Positions 53,575 through 60,478 of a stretch of 60,478 bases of DNA are shown piece after piece; positions within the stretch are counted from its first letter, which is position 1; each line of letters begins with the position of its first letter. The stretch is taken from positions 1 through 60,478 of the forward strand of contig JANXVC010000412.1 of NCBI GenBank assembly GCA_025351925.1. Reading direction: 5' to 3'. The notes under the pieces were generated by a model. That model saw only the letters and a program-made list of their open reading frames with translations. It had not been told where the DNA came from and ran no database searches. Origin of the DNA: Rhodospirillales bacterium. Its GTDB lineage: Bacteria > Pseudomonadota > Alphaproteobacteria > Acetobacterales > Acetobacteraceae. A program made the translations under genes and the position numbers.

Positions 53575-54332
53575 GAGCCGCCTCCAACCACCTGCAACTG
53601 AGCGATATCTCGGTCAGCTTCAGCGGTTTCCGCGCGGTGGACGGCCTCAATCTCGGCGTGGCCCGCGGTGAGCTGCGCTGCCTGATCGGGCCGAACGGCG
53701 CGGGCAAGACCACCTGCCTCGACCTGATCTGCGGCAAAACTAAGCCCAGCGCCGGGTCGATCCGGCTCGACACTCGCGAGCTGACGACGCTGGAAGAGCA
53801 CCAGATCGCCCGTGCCGGGGTGGGGCGCAAGTTCCAGGTGCCGAGCGTGTTCCGCGAGCTGACGGTGCGGGAGAACCTGGAGGTGGCGCACTGCAAGTCC
53901 GTCGGCGTGTTCGCCAACGCGCTGCGTTTTGGGCGCAGCACCGAGACCGATGGCCTGGAGAAGCTGGCTGAGCTGGTCGGCATCGAGGACCGCCTCGGCC
54001 AACCCGCCGCCTACCTCTCGCACGGCGAGACGCAGTGGCTGGAGATCGCCCTGCTGATCGCGCAGAACAGCGAACTCATCCTGATGGACGAGCCGACCGC
54101 CGGCATGACCGCGCAGGAGACCCGCAAAACCGCAGAACTGTTCCTGCGCCTGAAGGGCCGCCATACACTGATCGTGGTCGAGCACGACATGGGCTTCATC
54201 CGTGAGATCGGCGACGTGATCTCGGTGATGCACCAGGGCCGCATGCTGGCCGAGGGCACGGTGCACGAGATCGAGGCCGACCCCGAGGTCCAACGCGCCT
54301 ATCTCGGCTCCGGCGGGATCAGCCATGCTTGA
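53571..54332 (+). CDS. urtD: Urea/amide ABC transporter ATPase 1
   Basis: The 253-residue LivG-type ATPase starts at GTG 53571. Walker A is GPNGAGKTT, the signature is LSHGETQWLEIALLIA in place of LSGGQ (typical for UrtD), and Walker B is LILMDEPTAGM. It forms a heterodimer with UrtE on the UrtBC permease. It overlaps urtE by 8 bases. Confidence 0.93.
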   Translation: MRAASNHLQLSDISVSFSGFRAVDGLNLGVARGELRCLIGPNGAGKTTCLDLICGKTKPSAGSIRLDTRELTTLEEHQIARAGVGRKFQVPSVFRELTVRENLEVAHCKSVGVFANALRFGRSTETDGLEKLAELVGIEDRLGQPAAYLSHGETQWLEIALLIAQNSELILMDEPTAGMTAQETRKTAELFLRLKGRHTLIVVEHDMGFIREIGDVISVMHQGRMLAEGTVHEIEADPEVQRAYLGSGGISHA

Positions 54333-55017
54333 GCTTTCCGGCGTCAACGCGTTCTACGGCTACAGCCGGGCGCTGCAGGACATCGGCCTGCAGGTCGGGC
54401 GCGGCGAGTTGCTCAGCGTGCTCGGCCGCAATGGTGTCGGCAAGACCACGCTGCTGCGCGCCATCATGGGCCTGATGGACCGCACGACCGGCAGCATCCG
54501 GCTGGACGGCGCGGAGATCGGCGAGGCGCGCACCGACCTGCGCGCTAAGGCGGGCATCGGCATCGTGCCGCAGGGCCGCGGCATCCTGCCGCGCTTCACC
54601 GTGCTGGAGAACCTGCGCCTCGGTCTATTCGCCGACGCGCGGGGCCGTCGCGACATCGACCCGCAGGTGTTCGAGTTCTTTCCAATACTACGAGAAAACC
54701 TCGGGCGGCTTGGCGGCAACCTGTCGGGCGGGCAGCAGCAGCTCGCCTTGGCCCGGGCGCTGCTGACCAATCCCAAGGTGATCCTGCTGGACGAGCCGAC
54801 CGAGGGCATCCAGCCGAACATCGTCGAGGAGATCGAGGCGATCATCATCCGGCTCAACCGCGAGCACGGCACGACGATCGTGCTCGTGGAGCAGAACGTC
54901 GCCTTCGCGCGCCGGGCGTCGCAGCGCTTCGTCATCATGGAAAAAGGGGGGATCGCGGCCGCAGGACCCATCAACGAACTGACCGACGAGCTGGTTCACC
55001 GTCACATGGCCGTCTGA
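54325..55017 (+). CDS. urtE: Urea/amide ABC transporter ATPase 2
   Basis: The 230-residue LivF-type ATPase has Walker A GRNGVGKTT, signature LSGGQQQLALARALL and Walker B VILLDEPTEGIQP. It is the last of the five transporter genes; formamidase follows after 34 bases. The absence of urease genes and the presence of formamidase suggest that short amides, rather than or as well as urea, are carried. Confidence 0.93.
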   Translation: MLELSGVNAFYGYSRALQDIGLQVGRGELLSVLGRNGVGKTTLLRAIMGLMDRTTGSIRLDGAEIGEARTDLRAKAGIGIVPQGRGILPRFTVLENLRLGLFADARGRRDIDPQVFEFFPILRENLGRLGGNLSGGQQQLALARALLTNPKVILLDEPTEGIQPNIVEEIEAIIIRLNREHGTTIVLVEQNVAFARRASQRFVIMEKGGIAAAGPINELTDELVHRHMAV

Positions 55018-55051
55018 AGCGGCCGACAGATTACGCAGGAGGGAGCAATCC

Positions 55052-56281
55052 ATGCCCAAGTCCATCATCACCGTCGATCTCAACAAGACGGGCCGCGAGC
55101 AAACCCCGCTGCCGCATAACCGCTGGCACCCCGACATCCCCCCCGTCGCGAGTGTAAAACCCGGCGACGAGTTCCGCATCGAGACCCTCGACTGGACCGG
55201 CGGCCAAATCCGCAACGACGACAATGCCAGTGACATCCGCGACTGCGACCTCACCCCGTGCCACCATCTGTTCGGACCCATCGACGTGCAGGGCGCCGAG
55301 CCCGGCGACATGCTGGTCGTCGATGTGCTCGACATCGGCGCGCACCAGGGCAATGAGTGGGGCTACACCGGCATCTTCACGACGCAGAACGGCGGCGGGT
55401 TCCTCACCGACATCTTCCCCGAGCCGCGCAAGGCGATCTGGGACTTCCACGGCATCTACGCGACCTCCCGCCACATCCCGGGGTTGCGGTTCGCCGGCAT
55501 CACCCATCCCGGCCTGATCGGCACCGCGCCGAGCCATGACCTGCTGTCGAAATGGAACAAGCGGGAGCGGGCGCTGATCGCCACCGACCCCGACCGCGTG
55601 CCGCCGCTGGCCTTGCCGCCGCTGGAGACCAACTGCATCCTGGGCTCCCTCACCGGCGACGCGCTGGCGCAGGCGGCGCGCGAGGCGGCGCGCACCATCC
55701 CGCCGCGCGAGCACGGCGGCAACTGCGACATCAAGAACATCAGCCGCGGCTCGCGCATCTACTTCCCGGTCTACGTGAAGGGCGCCAAGCTCTCGATGGG
55801 CGACTACCATTTCAGCCAGGGCGACGGCGAGATCACCTTCTGCGGCGCCATCGAGATGGCCGGCTGGATGGACCTCCACGTCGATCTCATCAAGGGCGGC
55901 TGCACCAAGTACGGCGTCGAGCAGGCGATGTTCAAAACCAGCCCGGTCGATCCGCACTACTCGGACTACCTGGTGTTTGAGGGCATCAGCGTCGGCGACG
56001 ACGGCACGCAATACTACAACGATCTGACGGTGGCCTACCGCCGCGCCTGCCTGAACGCGATCAACTATCTGACCAAGTTCGGCTACTCGCGGGAGCAGGC
56101 CTATGTGATCCTGTCCTGCGCGCCGGTCGAGGGCCGTGTCGCGGGCGTGGTCGATATCCCGAACGCCTGCGTCTCCGTGGCGCTGCCGTGCGAGATGTTC
56201 GAGTTCGACATCAAGCCAAACGCGGCGGGCCCGCAGAAGCACGTGGATTCCAGCAAGGCCGACCTCGCGCGCTGCAGCTAA
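55052..56281 (+). CDS. fmdA: Formamidase (FmdA/AmdA acetamidase-formamidase family)
   Basis: The 409-residue cytosolic amidase hydrolyses formamide (and possibly acetamide) to ammonia and the acid. Family stretches include NRWHPDIPPVASVKPGDEFRIET, CHHLFGPIDVQGAEPGDMLVVD, GNCDIKNISRGSRIYFPVYVKGAKLSMGDYH and QGDGEITFCGAIE, which hold the metal and active-site residues. Length matches Methylophilus-type FmdA. The site AGGAGGGAG precedes the ATG. Gene order urtA-E, fmdA, fmdB parallels the known fmd operon. Confidence 0.94.
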   Translation: MPKSIITVDLNKTGREQTPLPHNRWHPDIPPVASVKPGDEFRIETLDWTGGQIRNDDNASDIRDCDLTPCHHLFGPIDVQGAEPGDMLVVDVLDIGAHQGNEWGYTGIFTTQNGGGFLTDIFPEPRKAIWDFHGIYATSRHIPGLRFAGITHPGLIGTAPSHDLLSKWNKRERALIATDPDRVPPLALPPLETNCILGSLTGDALAQAAREAARTIPPREHGGNCDIKNISRGSRIYFPVYVKGAKLSMGDYHFSQGDGEITFCGAIEMAGWMDLHVDLIKGGCTKYGVEQAMFKTSPVDPHYSDYLVFEGISVGDDGTQYYNDLTVAYRRACLNAINYLTKFGYSREQAYVILSCAPVEGRVAGVVDIPNACVSVALPCEMFEFDIKPNAAGPQKHVDSSKADLARCS

Positions 56282-56331
56282 CAACCCGGTGGGGCGCCAT
56301 CGGGCGTCCCGCCGCACCACGGAGCGAACCG

Positions 56332-56640
56332 ATGCCAGCCTATGAATACATCTGCGCCGAATGCGGCGGGTTCGAAGCCTCGCGGCCGATCGCCGAGGCG
56401 GCGGCACCGCATGACTGCCCGGAATGCGACAGCCCGGCGCCGCGCGCGCTCGCCAGCCCGCACGTCCGCACCGGGCGCGCCAAGATCCGCTACATCGCCG
56501 AATCGCGCAACGAAAAGAGCGCGCATGAGCCCGCCGTGGAGCACCGGCTGGTCGGCACCACCGCGGCGCACCAGGCGCACGCCAAGCACAACCACAGCCA
56601 TGGCCACAAGAACCACCGGCCCTGGATGATCGGCCATTGA
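56332..56640 (+). CDS. fmdB: FmdB-family zinc ribbon protein with His-rich tail
   Basis: The 102-residue protein starts MPAYEYICAECGG and has two CxxC knuckles (CAEC, CPEC) forming the FmdB zinc ribbon in its first 40 residues. The C terminus is strongly His-rich (HQAHAKHNHSHGHKNH), a probable metal-binding tail. The frame is open upstream only as a shadow of fmdA; the ATG at 56332 has GGAGCG ahead. FmdB proteins are thought to regulate or assist amidase expression. Confidence 0.88.
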   Translation: MPAYEYICAECGGFEASRPIAEAAAPHDCPECDSPAPRALASPHVRTGRAKIRYIAESRNEKSAHEPAVEHRLVGTTAAHQAHAKHNHSHGHKNHRPWMIGH

Positions 56641-56673
56641 TGCACACCGCTGAAGCCAAGAAAGGAGACGGCC

Positions 56674-57693
56674 ATGGCTGTTGACTACGAGACCTTCGAG
56701 CTCGGCGACGTCAAACTGCAGGGCGGCGCGACTATCCGTGGCTGCACGCTGGCCTACAAGACGTTCGGCACGCTGAATTCGGCCAAGGACAACGCGATCG
56801 TCTATCCCACCTGGTATTCGGGCCAGCACGCCGAAAACGAATGGCTGATCGGGCCGGGCATGGCGCTCGATCCGGAAAAATACTTCGTCATCATCCCCAA
56901 CATGCTCGGCAACGGCCTGTCATCCTCGCCCAGCAACACGCCGGAGCCGTACAACGGGCCGCGCTTCCCCAACATCACCGCCACCGACAACGTGCGGCAG
57001 CAGTATCGGCTGGTGACCGAGACGTTCGGCATCGAGCGGCTGCCGCTGGTCACCGGCTGGTCAATGGGTGCGCTGCAGACCTTTCACTGGGGCGCGCTGT
57101 ATCCTGACATGGTGGAGCGCATCGCGCCGTTCTGCGGCTCGGCGAAGTGCTCGCGGCACAACTTCGTTTTCCTGGAGGGCGTCAAGGCGGCTTTGACCGC
57201 GGACGCTGCCTTCGCCGAGGGCTGGTACCGGTCGAAGCCGGAGCGCGGCCTGCGGGCGATGGCGCGGGTCTATGCGGGCTGGGGCTTCAGCCAGGCATTC
57301 TACCGCGAGGAGCTCGACCTCAAGACGCTCGGCTATTCCTCATTGGAAGACTTTCTGGTCGCCTTCTGGGAGGGGTTCTTCCTGCCAAAGGACGCCAACA
57401 ACCTGCTGACGATGCTGTGGACCTGGCAGCACGGCGACATCAGCGCCAATGAGCTGTATGGCGGCGACTACAAGAAGGCACTCTCGGCGATCAAGGCGAA
57501 GGCCTACGTGATGCCCGGCCAGACCGATCTGTATTTCCCGCCGGAGGATAGCCAGTTCGAGGTCGCGCACATGCCCAATGCCGAGCTGGTGCCGGTCCCC
57601 TCCATCTGGGGGCATTTCGCCGGTGGCCCGGGCACCAACCCGGAGGATGTGCGATTCATCGACGGAAAGCTTAAGGAGCTTTTGGCCCGATGA
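56674..57693 (+). CDS. Alpha/beta hydrolase, homoserine O-acetyltransferase-like
   Basis: The 339-residue MetX-like alpha/beta hydrolase has the nucleophile elbow GWSMGALQ (S130), the oxyanion region IIPNMLGNGLSSSPSN, catalytic Asp in GQTDLYFPPED and His in WGHFAGGPG. Relatives lie next to fmdA in many genomes, so an amide, ester or nitrile-type substrate in the same nitrogen pathway is more likely than methionine synthesis. AAGGAG lies 8 bases ahead of the ATG. Function is inferred at class level only. Confidence 0.85.
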   Translation: MAVDYETFELGDVKLQGGATIRGCTLAYKTFGTLNSAKDNAIVYPTWYSGQHAENEWLIGPGMALDPEKYFVIIPNMLGNGLSSSPSNTPEPYNGPRFPNITATDNVRQQYRLVTETFGIERLPLVTGWSMGALQTFHWGALYPDMVERIAPFCGSAKCSRHNFVFLEGVKAALTADAAFAEGWYRSKPERGLRAMARVYAGWGFSQAFYREELDLKTLGYSSLEDFLVAFWEGFFLPKDANNLLTMLWTWQHGDISANELYGGDYKKALSAIKAKAYVMPGQTDLYFPPEDSQFEVAHMPNAELVPVPSIWGHFAGGPGTNPEDVRFIDGKLKELLAR

Positions 57694-57733
57694 TCGTATG
57701 GGTAGGCTGAACGACGGCATTGAGGAGATATAC

Positions 57734-58600
57734 GTGAGCGGTAAAAGCGAAACGGGCGTTGGCATGGTGGAGATACTGCGCCGCTTTCCCGTGAAATCGA
57801 TGCTGGGCGAGACGCACGAGGCTCTCGACGTATCCGCCCGCGGGATCGCCGGCGACCGGGCCTGGGCCATTCTCGACGAGGCCACGGGGAAAATCGCGAG
57901 CGCAAAACGGGCAAAGCTGTGGCGCGGCCTGCTGACCTGCGCCGCACGAACGCTGCCGGGCGAGGACGGCGCCGCCATCGAGGTCGCCCTGCCCGACGGC
58001 ACGCGGCATCACGCCGGCGACCCAGCGCTCGACGGCCGCATGTCAGCGCTGACCGGCCGGGCGGTACGGCTGATCAGCGTGCCGCCGCACGACGCGGAGG
58101 TGGACCGGGCGCACCCCGAGGCACAGCTTGCCGAGGGCCTCGACGCGGACGTCGCCTCCGACATTCTCAAACTCGGCGCCGCCGCCCCGCCCGGCACCTT
58201 TTTCGACTATGCGCCGCTGCACCTACTGACCACGGCGACGCTCGACGGCCTCGCCACAGCACCTGGCGAGCCCGCCGAGGATGTGCGTTACCGCGCCAAC
58301 GTCGTCATCCGTTCACCCGCGGGAATGGCCGGATTTATTGAGAACGACTGGGTTGACGGCACAATTCGGATCGGCCCATCCGTTACGCTGCGCATCGTCC
58401 TGCAGACCCCGCGCTGCGCCATCCCGACTCTGGCGCACGGCGCACTGCCGCCGCAGCCCGCAGCGCTTCGGACCGCTGCCGACCGCAACCGTGTGGAGAT
58501 ACCGGGCTTCGGCAACCAGCCCTGCGCTGGGGTCTATGCCGCGGTACTGCAGGGCGGCAGCATCCGTCATGGCGATGCCGTCACCTTCACGCCCGCCTGA
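57734..58600 (+). CDS. MOSC-domain protein
   Basis: The product (about 288 residues) has the MOSC N-terminal barrel (MVEILRRFPVKSMLGE, RGIAGDRAWAILDE) and MOSC core (RYRANVVI, NDWVDGTIRIG, TPRCAIPT, QPCAGVYA). MOSC proteins act with the molybdenum cofactor, often in sulfur transfer or N-reductive reactions. The conserved Cys is in TPRCAIPT. GTG at 57734 is preferred because GAGGAG lies 6 bases ahead; an in-frame ATG at 57698 has no good site. Confidence 0.82.
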   Translation: MSGKSETGVGMVEILRRFPVKSMLGETHEALDVSARGIAGDRAWAILDEATGKIASAKRAKLWRGLLTCAARTLPGEDGAAIEVALPDGTRHHAGDPALDGRMSALTGRAVRLISVPPHDAEVDRAHPEAQLAEGLDADVASDILKLGAAAPPGTFFDYAPLHLLTTATLDGLATAPGEPAEDVRYRANVVIRSPAGMAGFIENDWVDGTIRIGPSVTLRIVLQTPRCAIPTLAHGALPPQPAALRTAADRNRVEIPGFGNQPCAGVYAAVLQGGSIRHGDAVTFTPA

Positions 58601-58704
58601 ACACGCGGCGGTTCACGGGTTTGGAGCGATCGACAGGCGCCCCGTTGCAGCGGCAGGGCCGATCAATCCTCGATAGGTGCCCTCCGTAACTGCCCCCGGC
58701 AGGC

Positions 58705-59235
58705 TCAGCGTCCCTCTGGACGCAGCGGGTCCGGACCGGGCAGGGCGTCCATGCCATACCGCCCCGGCAAGACGGAGCTCATCACCGGCGGCGGCCCCAT
58801 GTTCTTGGGCGGCAGGACACGCTCGTTCGTAGGCCTCCCCCGCTCGATCACCAACGCTTCCATGCTCGCGGGCGTGTAGCCGTTGAGGAAGCGCGCGGTC
58901 TCGCTGTCCACGCGGAAAGCGTGGCGGGTGTCGCGCGGCACCATGACGAAGTCGCCCTTACGCGCTGTCCTGATCTCGTCGTCCACCAGGATCGTGATCT
59001 CGCCGTCGAGCATGTAGAAGGTCTCGTCGGACCAGGTGTGCTTGTGCGGTCCGGGGCCGGACCCCTTCGGCAGCAGCTGCTCCATCAGCGAGAACCGGCC
59101 GCCGGTGTCGCGCCCATCAGCGAGCACCATCCACAAGACGTCCGCCATCCAGTAGGCGGGCGCCGTGTCGGCATTTCGGATGAACGGCACCGATCCGGGG
59201 ATCGGCGGCAAGGCTGCAGGGGTGTCGTTGCTCAT
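58705..59235 (-). CDS. Cupin-domain protein (quercetin dioxygenase-like)
   Basis: The 176-residue single cupin has metal-site motif 1 GPGPHKHTWSDETFYMLDGE and motif 2 GDFVMVPRDTRHAF, both with their His and Glu ligands. Role unknown. It is downstream of, and co-directional with, the NmrA-like gene (75 bases apart), and both are probably under control of the divergent LysR protein. Confidence 0.85.
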   Translation of the reverse strand: MSNDTPAALPPIPGSVPFIRNADTAPAYWMADVLWMVLADGRDTGGRFSLMEQLLPKGSGPGPHKHTWSDETFYMLDGEITILVDDEIRTARKGDFVMVPRDTRHAFRVDSETARFLNGYTPASMEALVIERGRPTNERVLPPKNMGPPPVMSSVLPGRYGMDALPGPDPLRPEGR

Positions 59236-59310
59236 GACAAACTCTCCTCAGGTGTTGGACGCCGCCGCGCCGCAAAGTGGGCGGGCGGTGGCCTGATTGG
59301 GAATGACGGT

Positions 59311-60222
59311 TTAGGCGGCCACCCGGCGGGGCAGCGTCCGCGCGGCGAACTGGGCGAAACTTTCGAGCTGCAGGCCGGAATAGCGGTCGTTTTGCATGCC
59401 GGACAGCGCAGTCTGGCCAGTCAGCATGGTGAGCTGATACGCCAACATGACAGCCTTGAACGGATTGGACGTGTCCTTGTGCGCCTCCGCCTTTGCGGCG
59501 CGCAGGTTGGCCTCCGAGCCGTTCGAACGCCGTTCGAACCGGCGCCCAGTCTGCGCCTCGATCACCTTGGCCGCATCGAGGATCGACACCTTGTCCCCGG
59601 CGAAGGCGAACTTGCCGCTCGGAACGGTCCGGTCGAGCGCAACCCGCGCCACCATCCGCGCCGTGTCCTCGACGCTGGTGGTCTCGATCATCTGCGTGCC
59701 GTCACCCCAGAAGGTTACAACCCCGGTCTCGTAGTCGATTGTGCCCATGCCAGGGCCGAACATCTCCATGAACGCGCCCTGCAGGACATGGACGTGCTCA
59801 ATGCCTGTAGCGGCAATCTTCTCATCAGCAGTGCGGCGCAGGTCGAACATCATGTGCTCGCCGGGCGTCGCCTTGAACAGGTCGAGCGCGTAGTCGGACG
59901 GCAGGATGCGCCGCACGCCGTTGCGGCGGCCGGCCTCGGCCAGTGCGGCCTGGCCGTCGATGATGACGTCCGGACCACCTTGGACGGCGGATACGATCAC
60001 GTCCACACCCTGCGTCGCGCGGTCGAGCGCGGGGAGGTCGGCGAGGTCGCCCTCGATGATCTCGGCGCCGTGCGCGAGGAGCGGGTCTAGGGCTGCGCGC
60101 TTGGCCGCGTCGCCGCCGCGGACCAGCAAGCGCAGGCGCGCCTCGGGCTGGCTCATTAAGCGGTGGGCGATCCGGCTGCCAAGCATGCCGGTTGCGCCGG
60201 CGAGAAGAACGGTCTGGGTCAT
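59311..60222 (-). CDS. NmrA-like NAD(P)-binding protein (atypical SDR)
   Basis: The 303-residue protein has the Rossmann start TVLLAGATGMLGSRIAHRL with a basic residue pattern (LLVRGG) suggesting NADP, and the NmrA/isoflavone-reductase-like VDVIVSAVQGG and LPSDYALD. These proteins are reductases or redox sensors. The ATG at 60222 (MTQTVLLAG) is preferred over a Met 11 codons upstream because it starts the Rossmann strand directly. It is divergent from a LysR gene. Confidence 0.85.
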   Translation of the reverse strand: MTQTVLLAGATGMLGSRIAHRLMSQPEARLRLLVRGGDAAKRAALDPLLAHGAEIIEGDLADLPALDRATQGVDVIVSAVQGGPDVIIDGQAALAEAGRRNGVRRILPSDYALDLFKATPGEHMMFDLRRTADEKIAATGIEHVHVLQGAFMEMFGPGMGTIDYETGVVTFWGDGTQMIETTSVEDTARMVARVALDRTVPSGKFAFAGDKVSILDAAKVIEAQTGRRFERRSNGSEANLRAAKAEAHKDTSNPFKAVMLAYQLTMLTGQTALSGMQNDRYSGLQLESFAQFAARTLPRRVAA

Positions 60223-60308
60223 TTGTCGTGGTCCTTTCGTGTTCGCTTGAGGCAATCTGGCCGTTTGCCGGCATGGCGATTAGCCCATCGAGGCTGGACA
60301 GCGCGTTC

Positions 60309-60322
60309 CCGTTCTGGAACGG
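60309..60322. promoter_or_regulatory. Inverted repeat between the NmrA-like and LysR genes (candidate operator)
   Basis: CCGTTC-TG-GAACGG is a perfect palindrome of 6-base arms, 8 bases before the LysR ATG. It contains a T-N11-A core (TTCCCGTTCTGGAA), the usual LysR-type site. Confidence 0.5.
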
Positions 60323-60330
60323 TCAAGGCC

Positions 60331-60478
60331 ATGCTCGACCTGATGGACCTCCGGACCTTCGCCCGCATCGCCGACCTCGGCAGCCTGTCCGGTGCCGCCC
60401 GCGCGCTCGGAATGCCGAAATCCTCCGCCAGCCGTTCGCTCTCCCGATTGGAGTTGGCGGCCGGCGCGGCGCTGATCG
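60331..60478 (+). CDS. LysR-family transcriptional regulator, 3' truncated by window edge
   Basis: The first 49 codons are present: MLDLMDLRTFARIADLGSLSGAARALGMPKSSASRSLSRLE, the winged helix-turn-helix of LysR regulators. The rest lies beyond the window. Divergent placement from the NmrA-like and cupin genes makes those its probable targets. Confidence 0.88.
   Translation, partial: MLDLMDLRTFARIADLGSLSGAARALGMPKSSASRSLSRLELAAGAALI

Noticed and set aside
50282-55017. The urt genes as evidence for a urease operon needing the NiCoT permease
   Set aside because: No urease subunit or accessory gene is present; formamidase follows instead, and the permease is 19 kb away in another unit.
1-60478. 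CRISPR arrays, tRNA or rRNA genes, insertion sequences or prophage genes
   Set aside because: I found no regularly spaced repeats, no RNA gene structure, and no transposase, integrase or phage structural protein in any frame.

Overview
The window is a chromosomal segment of a GC-rich Proteobacterium. Codon use, tight ATGA gene overlaps, an ActP/DUF485 acetate uptake pair, a PEP-CTERM protein and the hydroxyproline and amide genes fit an alphaproteobacterium, possibly of the Acetobacteraceae. That placement is inference; no rRNA or marker gene is present. About 45 genes can be supported. Both ends cut through genes: a TauE/SafE permease on the left and a LysR regulator on the right.

1-6.2 kb holds housekeeping and miscellaneous genes: the permease remnant, a biotin ligase, a DHA2 drug exporter, a secreted phosphodiesterase and two small exported proteins.

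6.2-21.8 kb is an alkane/ketone oxidation island. A leftward operon encodes a group 5 soluble di-iron monooxygenase of the propane/Mim type (hydroxylase alpha, reductase, hydroxylase beta, coupling protein). It continues with an amidohydrolase, a DUF59 protein, a dedicated GroEL-like chaperonin and a sigma-54 activator. Upstream lies a second leftward operon of four overlapping genes (alcohol dehydrogenase, CobW GTPase, WD40 protein, 58-aa protein). A second sigma-54 activator is divergent from it. Both operons have a well-spaced -24/-12 promoter with inverted repeats 70-150 bp upstream. The expected chemistry is propane (or another small substrate) to a secondary alcohol, then to a ketone.

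21.8-31.8 kb holds a beta-propeller secreted protein, then two paralogous tubulin/FtsZ-superfamily GTPases flanking a small AT-rich gene. A metal-handling operon follows: a second CobW, a thioredoxin-like 2Fe-2S ferredoxin, a DUF255 protein and a NiCoT nickel/cobalt permease. The tubulin pair is the least explained system in the window.

31.7-43.9 kb is mixed: a family 2 glycosyltransferase, acetate permease genes, a flavoprotein monooxygenase-like enzyme, a PEP-CTERM protein broken by one in-frame amber codon, a Tat-exported carboxylesterase, a low-GC family 61 glycosyltransferase, a thiolase, an SDR and a cupin. Long perfect hairpins sit between genes here.

44.0-46.3 kb encodes a D-amino-acid-dehydrogenase-like flavoenzyme and a 4-hydroxyproline 2-epimerase.

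46.3-57.7 kb is an amide/urea module. Two divergent amiC-amiR sensor/antiterminator pairs are followed by a leader RNA, urtABCDE, formamidase, an FmdB zinc ribbon and an alpha/beta hydrolase. The leader carries two hexaloop hairpins of the ANTAR-binding type (A at loop position 1, G at position 4). The second shares its 3' strand with an intrinsic terminator, so AmiR antitermination of the urea/amide genes can be read directly from the sequence.

57.7-60.5 kb ends with a MOSC protein, a cupin, an NmrA-like NAD(P)-binding protein and the divergent LysR regulator.
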